A stretch of 64,000 bases of DNA, from NCBI GenBank assembly GCA_019787685.1, contig JAHNUO010000020.1, positions 1 through 64,000 on the forward strand. The letters are read 5' to 3'. Each line of letters opens with the position of its first letter. The first letter of the stretch is position 1. The DNA is from Chiua virens. Its lineage: Eukaryota > Basidiomycota > Agaricomycetes > Boletales > Boletaceae. The notes under the pieces are model-generated. The model did not search any database, had not been told where the DNA came from, and was given only the letters and a program-made list of their open reading frames with translations. Positions 1 to 11,379 of this stretch are shown here, piece after piece. The position numbers and the translations under genes are program-made.

Positions 1-957
1 CTCAATCAATTTCTGACACTCCTCAACTGGTATCCTCTCCCACTCCATCTGAACTCTTTCCCAACTCATGAATCCCATTAGGAGGGTTTTCATGCTCTGC
101 AGCCTCCTTTTAAGCCATCCCCAGAGATGTTCTATAGGGTTTAGGTCAGGAGACTGTGCAGGCCAACCCATGGTATCAAATTCCTGCTCCTCTAGCCATT
201 CCTTGACCTTCTTTCAGGTGTGCTTGGGATCATTGTCTTGCTGAAAGATGGTATCAGGAGGATTGAAACCATAATACTCCAATGTTTGCTTCAGCTCATC
301 CTTCAAAATCTGAAGGTAGAGGTCCCCATCCATCCTACCATCAATCTTGGAAGCAAATCCAACACCCTCCCAAGTCATACAGCCCCACATCATCAGGGTA
401 CCTCCCCCAAACTTGAGGGTCCCATTTACCAGCCTATCATTAAGCCCCTCACCTGACCTTTTCCAAGCCCATTTATGCCCATCTGACCCTAGGTGATTGA
501 TTTTGGCCTCATCAGACCATATTACCTTCTTCCAGTCCTCTACAGTCCAATCCTTGTGGGCATAAGCAAAATCCAAATGAGCCTTGTGATACCTAGCAGA
601 GAGAACAGGGCATTTGGACTTGACCATAGCCTTTATACCAGATTTCTTCAAATGAAGATGAACTGTACTGGCAGAGAGAGGTTCATTGATGATATTGGAG
701 AGAGCTTTGGTCACTTGGACAGCATTTTTAGCTCTGCCAGAGGTGATAAGGTGCTGGGCATGGCGAATGTTGGCAGGAGGAAGCTTGGAAGGACGACCTC
801 CAATAGCTTTGGGAAGGGTAGAATGCTTCTTGGAGCGAAGTTTAGATATAGCAGAAGGGCTGAGACCAGTTTGCTTGGCAATGGCTTCACCAGAGTGGCC
901 AGCATCAAGCAAAGAAAGAATAGTGTTTTGCTAAGTGAGAGAGAGAGATTTAACCAT
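1..957 (-). pseudogene. Tc1/mariner transposase, broken by two in-frame stops and cut by the window edge
   Basis: The reading frame encodes an N-terminal helix-turn-helix (AIAKQTGLSPSAISKLRSKK), then a DDE transposase core: WSDEAKI (first Asp), FQQDNDPKHT (second Asp) and PAQSPDLNPIEHLW (third acidic residue), as in IS630/Tc1/mariner enzymes that cut and paste DNA at TA. Starting at the ATG at 957 there is a TAG nine codons in, and a TGA at 214-216 directly after NDPKHT. Both fit C-to-T changes from CAG and CGA. Reading continues in the same frame after each stop, so the copy is a recently inactivated transposase rather than two genes. The C-terminus runs off the left edge of the window. Confidence 0.9.
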
Positions 958-1307
958 GATAGTAGCTGAGAATTAAGAAGTGTGTGAACTTTTTTAAACT
1001 CAGACATGCTATTTACATGTATATCCTTGTTTGCATTAACAAATAATGACAAATATTGAATGATTTGATTGAGATCCTAATTATCATTTGAAAAGCTCAA
1101 AAACCCTTTCCATGACATGGCTGTTTCAAAATGATCATATCTTAACGGCGTGTGAACCAAATCACATGATCTTGGGGGCTGATTTGTAGCTGAGAGTAAG
1201 TGCTATTTATAACTCCACCAAAGCTAAGCAAGATCCCCACAGTGTCTGGCAGTGTGCTTCGCACACTGCAGTTGCAGTTAGTATGGAAAGGGTTTTTGAG
1301 GTCACTG
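1..1307 (-). mobile_element. Tc1/mariner DNA transposon, right end; left end outside window
   Basis: A transposase reading frame on the minus strand is followed by a non-coding right end. Reading inward from position 1307 on the minus strand the element starts CAGTGACCTCAAAAACC, and it is flanked by TA at 1308-1309. CAGTG next to a TA target is the usual Tc1-type terminus. To the right of the TA the sequence is a normal WD40 repeat; to its left WD40 similarity stops abruptly in the middle of a GHMDY motif. A subterminal inverted repeat of 18 bp (CTCAAAAACCCTTTCCAT at 1097-1114, its reverse complement at 1283-1300) supports the terminus. The boundary is inferred from this; the matching left end cannot be seen. 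Confidence 0.75.
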
Positions 1308-4300
1308 TAATCCATGTGCCCCTTACATGGACCTGCCACAGTCTGACCAGTTGTGACATCCCAAATCCTAATGGTCTTGTCATCTGATCCAGAAGCAATA
1401 TGATTGCCATCTGGGGAATAGGCAACAGACCTGACATAATCCACATGTCCCTCCAATGGTCCTGCTATACTCTGACCAGTGGTGGCATCCCAGATCCTGA
1501 CCATCCTGTCATCTGAACCAGAGAAAATGGAGCTGCCATCAGGAGAATATGCCACAGACCTGACATAATCTGTATGTCCTTCAAACAGACCTGCCATCTG
1601 GAGAATAGGCAACAGAGAAGACATAATCTGTGTGCCCAAAAAATGGACCTGCCACAGTCTGACCAGTAGTAGCATTCCAAACCCTGATGGTCTTGTCATC
1701 TGAACCAGAGGCAATATATCTGCCATCTGGGGAAAAAGCAACAGCCCTGAATTTATCTGTGTGCCCTCCAAATGGACCTGCCATAGTCTGGCCAGTGATA
1801 GCATTCCAGACTCTAATGGTCCTGTCATCTGAGCCAGAGACAATATGTCTGCCATCTTGGGAAAGAACAACTGATCTGATCTTATCTGTGTGCCCCTCAA
1901 ATGGCTCTCCCACAGTCTGACTGGTGGTGGCATCCCAAATCCTGATAGTTCTGTCATATGAGCCAGAGACAATGTGCTTGCTATCTGGGGAAAAGGCAAC
2001 ACAGCTGACATGGTCAGTGTGCCCCTCACAAGGACTTGCCACAATCTGGCCAGTGGTGGCATTCCAAACCCTGACAGTTTTGTCATCTGAACCAGAGACA
2101 ATGAACCTGCCATCTGCAGGATAAGCAACAGCCCTAACATAATCTCTGTGGCCCTGTAGGACATGAACATCCACTGGCCAAGTAGCATGACCATGCTTTA
2201 CAAGATTAGTCAACCAGAGCTGCCACAGTGAAGAGTTGGAGGGGGTCTGAGACATGGTTGACAGATACAGATGAGGGTGGACTCTTTGAGCACAGGAGCA
2301 AACAGGTGGATGAATTTGGATACCTCTATGGCCAGACTGGCAATCTCATGATCCTGGAAATTTCATTGTCAATACATATTAGATCATCACATGGTCAGAC
2401 TTACTTGGGCCCAGTATTGCAAGACAGTACAGGTCTCAGAGGGAGAGGAAACTGATGACTTCAAGCCAGTATGGGAAGGAATTCTTGAAGAATAAAGAAA
2501 TGTCATCAACAAGGTCTGGAGTAGGTTGGACATGTTGTAGGTAATCCATGTAGTATAGGCATGAATATAACAGATGAGGAGGAATGGCAACATTTATGCG
2601 GGTTGACAGGTCAGGGATGTCGGAGTTACGACGTCGGGAGTCTTTGAGATCACAGATGTTAAACTTGAGCATTTTTTGCATACAAGCAAGCAATGCTCGT
2701 TCGAGAAAGAGGTGATGCTGGGGAGGATGGGGACATGTAGGGTAGAACTACAGGTTTGGCCAAGTAAGAAGTCGTGAAAAGTGGAGTGGCCGAATGGGTT
2801 TATCTTCATCAAGCACGCCATCCAACAATGATCCCATGGGTCCGAGTATGGCTTGGATGTCGACTTCATCGTCAGGGTCGAATATGGCAGAAAAGGAGGG
2901 GAGGGGTAACGGTTCCTTCAGTACGAGGACAGCGCTCATCACGTCCCGAAAGGATTGCCGAGTGTCATCGCGAGTAAATAGATCATCAAGGACTCTCTGG
3001 TATAGGGCGTCTAGAGGGCGGCAATGGCATGACTGTCATTTTCCAGAACTCTCTTGAACCGCTGGCGGGGGCTGAGTCCAACCGCACCGATGCCTCTAAT
3101 GAAATTGCAAGTAGTTGCGGCCCATTGGAATAGACCTTGGGAACAATGGATGAGTAGTCGACACCACTCTAGGTTGTGCCAAGATGACTCGAGTTCGTCA
3201 TACCGATGGAAGGAATGATAGATGAACTTCTCGATATCAGCATCAACGGTCACCGTCGCAATGTCACCCATTTTTTTTATGGAAACGTGTGGGAATGACG
3301 AAAGTGCGTCGACGATGTCCTTCTCCGGACGGGAGGTGATGAGGAAGCGAAGATTGGTTGGCAGCTTGCTCTTGCAGATCTGTTCCGACATAGCGGCTAG
3401 GAGCCGCCCACGATCAACAGCTTCGCCACTCTCATCCAGAGCATCGATCACGATGACGATTGGCCCAATAACATCAAATTTTTCGATGGGCCCGACTATG
3501 AGCTGCTCGAATTGTTCAGCGGGTATCTCCGACCTACGAAGCGCTTGGTTGCCTTTGACGATGCTCCAAAGAGCAAACTTGTACTGAGAATCAACGTCGG
3601 CGAGATCCCGCGCAATAGTGCTGAAAAGGTTTCCTGGGTTGCGCCTCGCGATGTCAGTGGTAGCGAAGCAATACGACGATCCTAAGCGCCTCTGCCCGTC
3701 GTACAGTTGAGCAATCGTGTGGGCCACCGCAGACTTGCCCGATCCAGCGACCCCGGTTAGAAGGCACACTCGGGGGGCATCATCGGCAGGATTGTTGAGG
3801 ATGTCACAGATTTCCCGAAGGAGAGTCTCACGAGTCCCCGGAAGACAACCCTTATCCTGCGAGTATCTCGCCCTGGAGGCGTACGGCATGTCGTTCAGGA
3901 CGACAGCTTCTTCTGTGGTACATATTTGTGAGCATTTAGACATAGTCTCAAGGGGGAAGAAGGCATACGGATTTGGCCCATCACGTTCATCATACGAACG
4001 ACGGTGATTCCGGTTTGGAATGTGATTCCCTCCAAAAACTTGGTCTTGAGTTCTCGAAGTTCGTTCTCGTAATTTGTGATCTTCACGTTGATATCAGAGA
4101 ATGTATATTTCACGGTCCGAGTCACTGCATAGAGAGATCAGCGACAGGCATTACGACACCGGCAATCACTGACAGAAGCTCTGCTCCTTGCTATACTCGG
4201 CAATGAAGTATCCACACTCGGTTACTTGCTGGATCAACGGTACGATGGTCTTGATGTGGGGTTCGATTGTCTTTAAGAGATCGGCGTTCTTGACAGATTC

Positions 4301-5236
4301 GAAGACGTCACTCATCGTGCTTGCTAAATGAATGATTGCACTGTCGCGATCTTTTTGATCGAGAAGTAGAACAGTAGACTGACCTTGTTTATGGCTGATA
4401 CAACAGACCATGCCATAGACGCGTACGGGTGAACCTGAATGGAAATCAGACTGTGAGGGAGAAAGAGAGAACCAAATACCTCGGTAATTTTAACCATGAT
4501 CGTGTTGAACAATGTCATCCTCTGTAACAGGATGTCCCATGTGGTTCCAAAGGTCTGCGCCTCGTTCACTACGGTTGCGCTAGGCTCAGTCACTGAGGTA
4601 AAACAGTCAACAGCTCCAGGCATGGAGCCGATTGTAGCAACAGTGTCTGTCGCCATGGTGACCGCATGGGTGGCTTGAAGCTTGCCTGCATTGACGCCGT
4701 CACGCAGCTCAGCAGCCAACGCGAACTTGATTGTCATCCCTGAAAGACCAGAATTACCGGAAGCATGACTGCTGAGAGTCCGTTCTATCACTTTGATCGG
4801 AGAGATCGCGTCAGTATCATCTCAGCCTAAGATAGAATGCCTTCCTACCGCTATCCTTGAGTGGTCCCAATACCCCGCCAATAGTATCGCTGAAGCTACC
4901 GACAAGTTTGTCACTTCCAACACGGTGCTTCTGATAAATCACAACAAGAACGACTGAACGATCGTCGCCATCGCTGATGACATTCGAATTTCTGGCACAA
5001 TGCTATTATAAGCCAAGATACTCACAAATAAAAGGTTTCATCCCAGGACGTGCGATTCGTGGTCTCCTTTCCGCTACGCGTCCGTCTTGAGGTAGCGCCC
5101 ACGGATATCTGGACAAAATACTGCCTGGAGAATGGGCTTTTGCGTCCCTTGTCGGTTTGAAGTTCGATGCCTGGGAAGGAATCGGAAGGAATCTAGCTCC
5201 CATGCAGCCCCGAGGTCGAACATTGCAACCTACCAT
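1308..5236 (-). pseudogene. C2-NACHT-WD40 STAND (NLR-like, HET-E type) gene, disrupted
   Basis: Architecture from the 5' end: a C2-like domain (about 5190-4860, with IELQTDKGRKSPFSRQYF and WDETFYL split by small introns), a helical domain (4860-3950, including EAQTFGTTWDILLQRM and HPYASMAWSV), and a NACHT NTPase (3943-3011) with Walker A GVAGSGKSAVAH, Walker B IVIVIDALDES and LRFLITSRPE. A helical region follows (FNICDLKDSRRRNSDIPDL near 2650), then WD40 repeats from about 2170 to 1308. Proteins of this class act in fungal non-self recognition and programmed cell death. Damage: a one-base shift near 2290 separates FIHLFAPVLKES from PHLYLSTMSQTPS; an out-of-frame deletion near 1595 removes most of one WD repeat; the 3' end is cut by the Tc1 insertion. 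The 5' exon is uncertain. Confidence 0.85.
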
Positions 5237-5707
5237 TGATAGTGATTATCTTAGACCTAAAAGCATGCTCAGCGCATTCCAACACGGTCGTGGGGTTAAT
5301 TCAAATACACACACGATCGGCTCAGTAGAGTGTGTTGGATTTGCTGTATTCATGGTGTTAATGGTGAAGCTGGTGAATATACAATGGGCGAAAGTGAGGG
5401 GTGAAGCTAGAAGAGATCGTGCGACGTGGGGAAAGTGAACAAGCGATTACAAACCACCTTAAGGCACGCTCCTTGCCAGCGGCGACTCCGAGTCAAGGGG
5501 CATCAGATTGTTCTGTATTGCAACCATATTGGACTCATTCACCCGGATGGGAATGACATACTAAATCTGGGTTATTAAGTAGGAGAGACGACAAACATTG
5601 ACTTGAGCCAACGTTGTTGCACACGATGCTAACATCCTACTTTTCCGTTGAATATCTAGACATACACAACATCGAGGTGATTTACATAACAATACATAGG
5701 CTTAAGT
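5237..5707. other. Intergenic, no gene recognised
   Basis: This lies between the 3' end of the dienelactone hydrolase gene and the 5' end of the STAND gene, both on the minus strand. No conserved protein segment was seen in any frame. It presumably holds the promoter of the STAND gene and the terminator of the hydrolase. Confidence 0.5.
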
Positions 5708-6909
5708 TTACAAGTGCTTGAAGAAGAACTCGACGGTAGCCTTGAACGAGCCCTCCTTTCCAGCCTTGACATCGGGTATAGAAAGGTCGCCACGGACGGC
5801 GAAACCGTGCGTGCAGCCCTTAAAGTACTCTCTCTTATACAGTGCAGAGGACTTGGAACCTCCGCCGAGAATGGTATCCGCCTCAGCCTGGGCCGTGATT
5901 GGGAACATTTGGTCCACCTCGCACGAGTTGATGAGGAGGGGAAGTCCGGTCTCCTTGAATTTCTGTTGATACGAGCGGTGAAGGTCAGTAAAATCGCCAC
6001 GGAGGCGTGCATACAGTAACGAGAAGGACCTACATGCAGGTCTTGGGGCACTTGGAGGAGGGAAGGGTGAGAGACGGCAGCAACCTTGATGGCCTTGTCG
6101 AACGCAAGATCAAAGACATAGCGGCCTGGTAGGGTGTGCGATCGATCACGTTTGCTTAATCGACGCCGCACGTTCAGTCTGTGAATGGGACTCACCACCA
6201 AAGCAGTAACCTGTAGCAGCAAACTGGGTGATACCTTGACTCTTGAGGGCATTGATGACCTTGTCGATAATGGGGCGAGTGACGTCTTGACCGTGTTTGG
6301 AGAGCCAGCCCATCAAGTCGAATTTGGCTGAAGGCTGGTCGACACATCAACGATGAAAGTGCCCATGTCAATTGCTCGAACATTGCCAATAGGGGACGAT
6401 TGCTCACGTTGAGTGCATCGGGTGCGAGATTGTCACCCCCGAAGTAGTCGATGGCGTAAACCTATTTTCAAACGGGAAAGGCGTCAAGATTAGCGCCGGT
6501 AGACGCAGGAGTGTTATACCTGGAACCCGTTCTTGGCAAAGTCGTCTGCGAGCAACTATCATCCACCAGTATTAACGCTGATCAGGGGACAGAAACGAGC
6601 ACGACGTACCCGGGCGTTGATGAGCTCGATACCAAAGACGTCAGGCAAGAAAAGGATCGCCTTGTCCTTGGGGTAGTCACCGGTTGGCTTTGCGAAGTAG
6701 ACCTTGACGCCGTCCAACTCGATAACCTTGCCTGAAGAACGTGAACAAACCGAGTCGAGATCAACATACGCAAGTGAACGTGTTTACAACTACATACCCT
6801 CGGGCGTGCCCTCGTGACGAACGCCTGCCACACCATCGATATGGATCAGATCGTAAATTGATCCATGGTGAGGGTACATACCTGAAACACATTTGTCGCA
6901 GAGTGACAT
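5708..6909 (-). CDS. Dienelactone hydrolase family protein
   Basis: An alpha/beta hydrolase of the dienelactone hydrolase family, which opens lactone rings such as dienelactone in aromatic breakdown; the true substrate in fungi is usually unknown. About seven exons. The protein starts MSLCDKCVSGVRHEGTPEGK and continues with KAILFLPDVFGIELINARLLAD and VYAIDYFGGDNLAPDAL. All three catalytic positions are visible: the nucleophile Cys in GYCFGG, Asp in INSCEVDQMFP and His in GCTHGFAVRGD. It ends ATVEFFFKHL. The N-terminus is short with no signal peptide, so it should be cytosolic. A well-placed TATA box sits just upstream. A decayed paralogue lies at 10.4-11.3 kb, with an F-box gene between. Confidence 0.9.
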
Positions 6910-6950
6910 GATGATGGGGATATCGATGCCTTAAGCTGGGTTGCTCTGGG

Positions 6951-6959
6951 CTTTATATA
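6951..6959 (-). promoter_or_regulatory. TATA box of the dienelactone hydrolase gene
   Basis: On the minus strand the sequence reads TATATAAAG about 42 bp upstream of the chosen ATG at 6909. Its match to the TATA consensus and its distance from the start codon support both the promoter and the start. Transcript data are not available here. Confidence 0.55.
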
Positions 6960-8463
6960 CCTCTTGCATACCAACTCTTTTTAGATATTCGGGTTCCGAT
7001 TTGCTAAATGACCGCATTCGCTCCCATCACTCGTCAGCGTCGTATGCCAATGATCGATGATCGACCGCCGCGTCTTGCGCCGTATCAGACTGCACGTTGC
7101 AGCTACGAAACGCGTTCTTGAAAACCTATCAGAACAATAACAATTTCGTAATTCACATCGCAGTAGGTCACGATAGCAATGACTCGGAACGGATGATCGG
7201 TTGACAGGTGGGTACTGTAAACGTCAAATTAGCTCCATGTGTGAACGTCACCCGTCGGAGACTCGGCACCTTACTAAGAAACCTTCCGAATGTAACCGCG
7301 ATTGCGTATTGGCCACGTCTTCGACGCACTGCTCGAAGCACTGACCAATCAAAGATGACGTAGTTAGTCAAAAGCCATTAATTGCCTGAGATCTTGCGCC
7401 ATTTATTTGTAATAGCGGACCGTGTTTGAGTACGCGACAGTGATTGGGGTATAATTCGAATATAAATGAAGACTGGGGAGCCTTCAGCGCTCGAGGTCAG
7501 TATGCGCCCGCTCGATGGCATGTGTAACGTTCATCGCAGCGTCTGTTTGATCGTGTTGAATTTTACAGGTGCTGACTAATATTAGGTGTCGCGGCAATCG
7601 GATTTGCACCTCAGGCCTCAGTACTCAGTATTCTCTTCGGAAACTAGGTTCGTTCTGGATTTGGATGATGCAGACGGTCATCGCTGACACAGTACCACGA
7701 TGACCTACTTGGAAATGGTGTAACATTATAATACTCTATTCTCGAAAGAGTCAAAACCAGACACTAGTACTATTTAGGAAGCGAGGGTGCCCAAAACGGA
7801 TGGTTCGAGACTAATAATATCAGACAAGCGTTCACGTTCAACGGCTGCGGACGAGACTGGAGTCCGTTGGGTGAAGGTCGAATTCGTCCTTCTTGACGTG
7901 GTGATCTCGCCGATCGATAACCAGTAAGCGATACGCCTCTTCGGCAGGTCTTCCCAATACCTTTCACATTCCATACTGACGATGACGCACTCGAGTCTCA
8001 AGACATATATATAGAAATCTTTTCTTTCCCTCTGTTTCCTCCCGCAATATTCGCTCACTCACGTTCTGTCTTCTGTGTGAGCGCTCTTCAGTGTTCCTCG
8101 TCACTTCCCGACGAGGTTCCAGCCTGATCACCATTGCCAAGCAGCTTGAATACTGTGCAGAATTTCAGATCATTTCAAGACGACCAAGTAAGTCCGCAAA
8201 GTTGACACATGGCGTTGGGGTAGACTTTGTATTTCGTGCCGGTACTAGTACCTTGACCTGAAAGTTAATAACGAGTCCCCTGTCGGCGCAGATCTCGTCA
8301 GCCTGAGTCACCTAATGTCACCACTCCTCATCCCGGTACTTGCAGAAGTTCATTCAAAGATTCGTGATTATTTTTAAACCAATGTGGGCATGATAGGAAC
8401 AGTTGGCTGTTAAGTACTTCCTGCACATTCACGAGATCGACACCACGCATTCACGAACACTGT
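6960..8463. other. 1.5-kb stretch without a recognisable gene
   Basis: I found no conserved protein family here. The longest reading frame of any interest is 94 codons on the minus strand at 7774-8058, with no motif I recognise and no clear splice partners. The stretch contains the upstream region of the dienelactone hydrolase gene and the downstream region of the F-box gene. Confidence 0.5.
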
Positions 8464-10184
8464 TCAGAGCAACGTGATCACCCCCGTTCGCGACCCCAGC
8501 GCAATGTGTCCCGTAAATTCCGACATTACACATTCCGTCACCTGCTCTGAACAAAGGCATACACCATCGTCAGCCACCGCACAGCCAAGAAAAAAAAACA
8601 ACACACCCAAGTCCTTCAGCGGCCCTACCATCCGCCTGCATATCCGAGGTGTAACTGCACGGTCGCCGACCAGGTTGCCTTCCTCCATGGGAAATGACTC
8701 AAACAGCGAGGCAAGCGGAATCAAGGCGCGATCAGGGCTGGTGAACGTGATCACTTCCCAATCGCAGCGCTCACCCCTGCGCAGCCATGCGCCGCGTAGC
8801 CCGCTCGGGCCCAAGTCCCATGCCCCTATGCGTCGATCGACGGAGTCGCAGAAGCCGAGTAAACGGACGGACAAGGCAGGCACAGGCTCCGTCTGCACGT
8901 GAACTTGGTAGTGCAACGTATCAGAATGATTATCTTTGACGAGTACACAGATTGTGTAGAAGTTGCTCGACGCGGAATGGCTATGGTGCACGCGTGAAAA
9001 GCGAAGAGCAGGGTATGCGGAGAAGCGCAGGTTGAGCACGGCATGCTGAAGAGTGGGCAATGGTTCTTCAGCTGCGGGCGTTGCCTCGGAGGCCAAGAGC
9101 CGGGGGGGAATGGGGTATGCATCAATTGACCAGAGTCTGAAACAGAGGATGTAGGGTCCACAGACGCGTAGAGCGAGGACATAATTCACAGGAAACTGAA
9201 ATGCGACCAACAATGCGACACTAGAATTTAGACTGAGGGAATGATACTCACCATTCCAGTTATATCTTGGAGCAGGGAAAAACCTGATTGGTTTTTTTGA
9301 CGCCAGTTTACCACCACGATGCTGGTATCTGAGGCCTCCAATATCACAGTACACGTCTCTGCATCCATACTCTTGATGACGTACAGATGCGTGTCGAAAT
9401 ACGCCTCATCACGGAAGGATAAGTTGGATTTGTCTGTGTCTGAAACGCTTGAATTCAAACGAAGGGAGAAAATATGTGCTCTAGAGCATCGAAGGTGTGC
9501 ATCAAAAATCGATGCGCACATCTCTGACAGCGCACCTGGTATCCTTTACAAGGATGATATAGAGGGTAGAAAGATCGGCGGACACACTATAAACCTCGAA
9601 TTTCCAGCCGACTAGCGTCAGACGCGCACAAGGGAAGGATGGTTGCTCCTCAGACGATCCAAGTTTCGATATGTCCCATACATAAACCACTGTTGTATCG
9701 TCCACGGAGAGTAGGAGGCGTTCTGACAAGAAAGCTAATGCAACCAAGGGAGTCTCTTTGCGCATCTGTCCGTGTGGTGTGATGTGATGCCGGATATCTC
9801 TGGAAGTTTGGAAGCGTTTTTCAGTCTTGGATGCTCTCACGAGGAGACGTTCAGATTGCGAGGGCGATAGTGCTGCAAATTCGCTCTGAGAGCACCCAAG
9901 AGGGTGCGTCTCAAGCACACGGGAATATATGGTAGTCCACAGACGCGGTTCTCGTGTGAGCGCGACGAAGTACTTGCATGTCTATGAAAGAAGAGAGAGG
10001 ATGGGTCAGATCTCAAATCAAACCATCAAGGAAAGTGGTGAATTGCCTGGCGCAACGCAAGCACGTCTTCAGGGTTCAAAGAATAGAGAATTTGAAGGAG
10101 TAATTCCACCGGAATACGATTGAGATGTATTGTTGTCCGAGTGTCGGGATCGCCGTTGACCGACAGTAACAAGTGTTGAGACAT
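8464..10184 (-). CDS. F-box protein, paralogue of the gene at 35.6 kb
   Basis: An N-terminal F-box (IHLNRIPVELLLQILYSLNPEDVLALRQTCKYFVALTREPRLW, shown here as the splice product of the first two exons) suggests a substrate receptor of an SCF ubiquitin ligase. The rest (about 450 residues) has no named fold that I can place but contains a beta-rich segment (LVALAFLSERLLLSVDDTTVVYVWD) that looks like a WD or propeller blade. It ends IALGSRTGVITLL. Exon 1 joins exon 2 through a non-canonical GC-AG intron; a further 55-bp GT-AG intron rescues what looks like a frameshift near 9500. Start chosen at MSQHLLLSV (10184); upstream in-frame ATGs exist. All frames close cleanly, so the gene looks intact. 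Confidence 0.75.
9982..10046 (-). other. GC-AG intron between F-box exons 1 and 2
   Basis: The exon ends CGCCAG and the 65-bp intron begins GCAATT and ends CATAG. Joining the exons gives VLALRQTCKYF, the expected uninterrupted C-terminal half of an F-box. No GT donor in this interval gives an open frame. The paralogue at 35.7 kb has a GC donor at the same codon. Confidence 0.75.
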
Positions 10185-10363
10185 CTTCAGGTCCAAATAC
10201 TGGCAGTTGATGGCTTTAGGCAAAGGCATATAGACGCTCAGACTCGGAACGATAAATACAGTAAATGGGAGTAACTCGGACATAACCGATCATGTCGTAC
10301 ATGTGCTTATCGATTGCTTGTTGATGTTATTTTAGGCTGATCCAGGTCGATCAGCATGCTGCG

Positions 10364-11290
10364 CTAAAGGTGCTCCGAGAAGAACTCGACGGTCGCTCTG
10401 AATGCACCCTCCTTCCCAGCCCTGACCTTGAGGATAGCGAATCCACGTGCACAGCCTTCAAAGTATTCTCGCCTGTACTCCTGGGTCTTGGTCAAACTCT
10501 GCAGAATTGATAAGGAGGGGTACTCGGTTGTGTTTAACTTTCTGCAATGTGGCGTGAGGTCACAAGACATGTACCACAGTGCACACGTGTGATAGCGACG
10601 CGCACGTGGAGGTCCTCAGGAACCCTGAGGAAAGAAGGCTGAGCAACGGCAGCAACCTTGATAACCTTGTCGAATGCAAGATAAAAAACGCAGCGAGCTG
10701 TTCAAATGGTCCAGGCTTAGTAGCATATCCCATGCCAGTGCCACAGCTAGGAACGTGCCATTGAAGCAGTAGCCAGTTGCGGGCAAATTCCCTTACGTCC
10801 TGCTGCTTAAACGCAGCGATGACGTTGTCAATGCGAGGACGAGTGACACTCGTGCCATGTTTCTGCAGCCAGGCACCGAAGTTAAATGTTCCTGCCTGAA
10901 AGGAATGAGCTTTTCGCTGATGAGAAGTAAAATGCATAAGCCTCCCTCCATGGCATCCATGGGAGCTGGATCGCCGATGAAGAGATCGATGGCTCCAACC
11001 TATATACGAAGATAAGTCAGAAGACAACCTGCCAGTGTGAACGGGAAGGCAATACTTGGAAACCATTTCTGGCAAAATCATCGAAAGCAGCTGTTGCGTT
11101 ATACTATCATAAGTCAAGTGTGTCGCATGAGCGTGAAGGAGACCCGTACTTGACCATTGACGAGTTCGATACCAAACGCATCTGGAAGAAAGAGAATGGC
11201 CTTTTCCTTGGAGTAATCCGTGCAGATGTCGAATCTACCTGATAAGGCTTGTGGACATACCTCCGGATATAACCCCTGAGTGACTTCACG
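10364..11290 (-). pseudogene. Decayed dienelactone hydrolase paralogue
   Basis: Segments in all three minus-strand frames align in order with the intact gene at 5.7 kb: VGAIDLFIGDPAPMDAMEG, NFGAWLQKHGTSVTRPRIDNVIAAFKQQ-like text, GYCFNG, and EYRREYFEGCARGFAI followed by KVRAGKEGAFRATVEFFSEHL. A one-base insertion just before the nucleophile motif shifts the frame (EFAR then ATGYCFNG). The catalytic His of GCTHGFA is replaced by Arg in GCARGFA, and eight residues after it are lost. The copy therefore cannot make an active hydrolase. It is a local duplicate left to decay next to the F-box gene. Confidence 0.85.
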
Positions 11291-11379
11291 TGACGCACGT
11301 CATGATCGGATGCAGAGTTAGTTTCCTAATTTAGGGTGGTCCAAAATCAGACTGGTCCTCCCTCTCTCGCCATTCACCG

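Noticed and set aside
493..969. Plus-strand reading frame of 158 codons opposite the Tc1 transposase
   Set aside because: It is the antisense shadow of the transposase gene and shows no family motif.
1142..1307. Apparent C-terminus of the WD40 protein (SDLKNPFHTNC to HVIWFTRR)
   Set aside because: This part lies within the end of the Tc1 element; it is read-through into transposon DNA rather than native protein.
9500..9560. Possible frameshift in the first F-box gene
   Set aside because: A 55-bp GT-AG intron (GTGCGC ... CTCTAG) joins KDTR to AHIFSLRLN in frame, so no lesion is needed.
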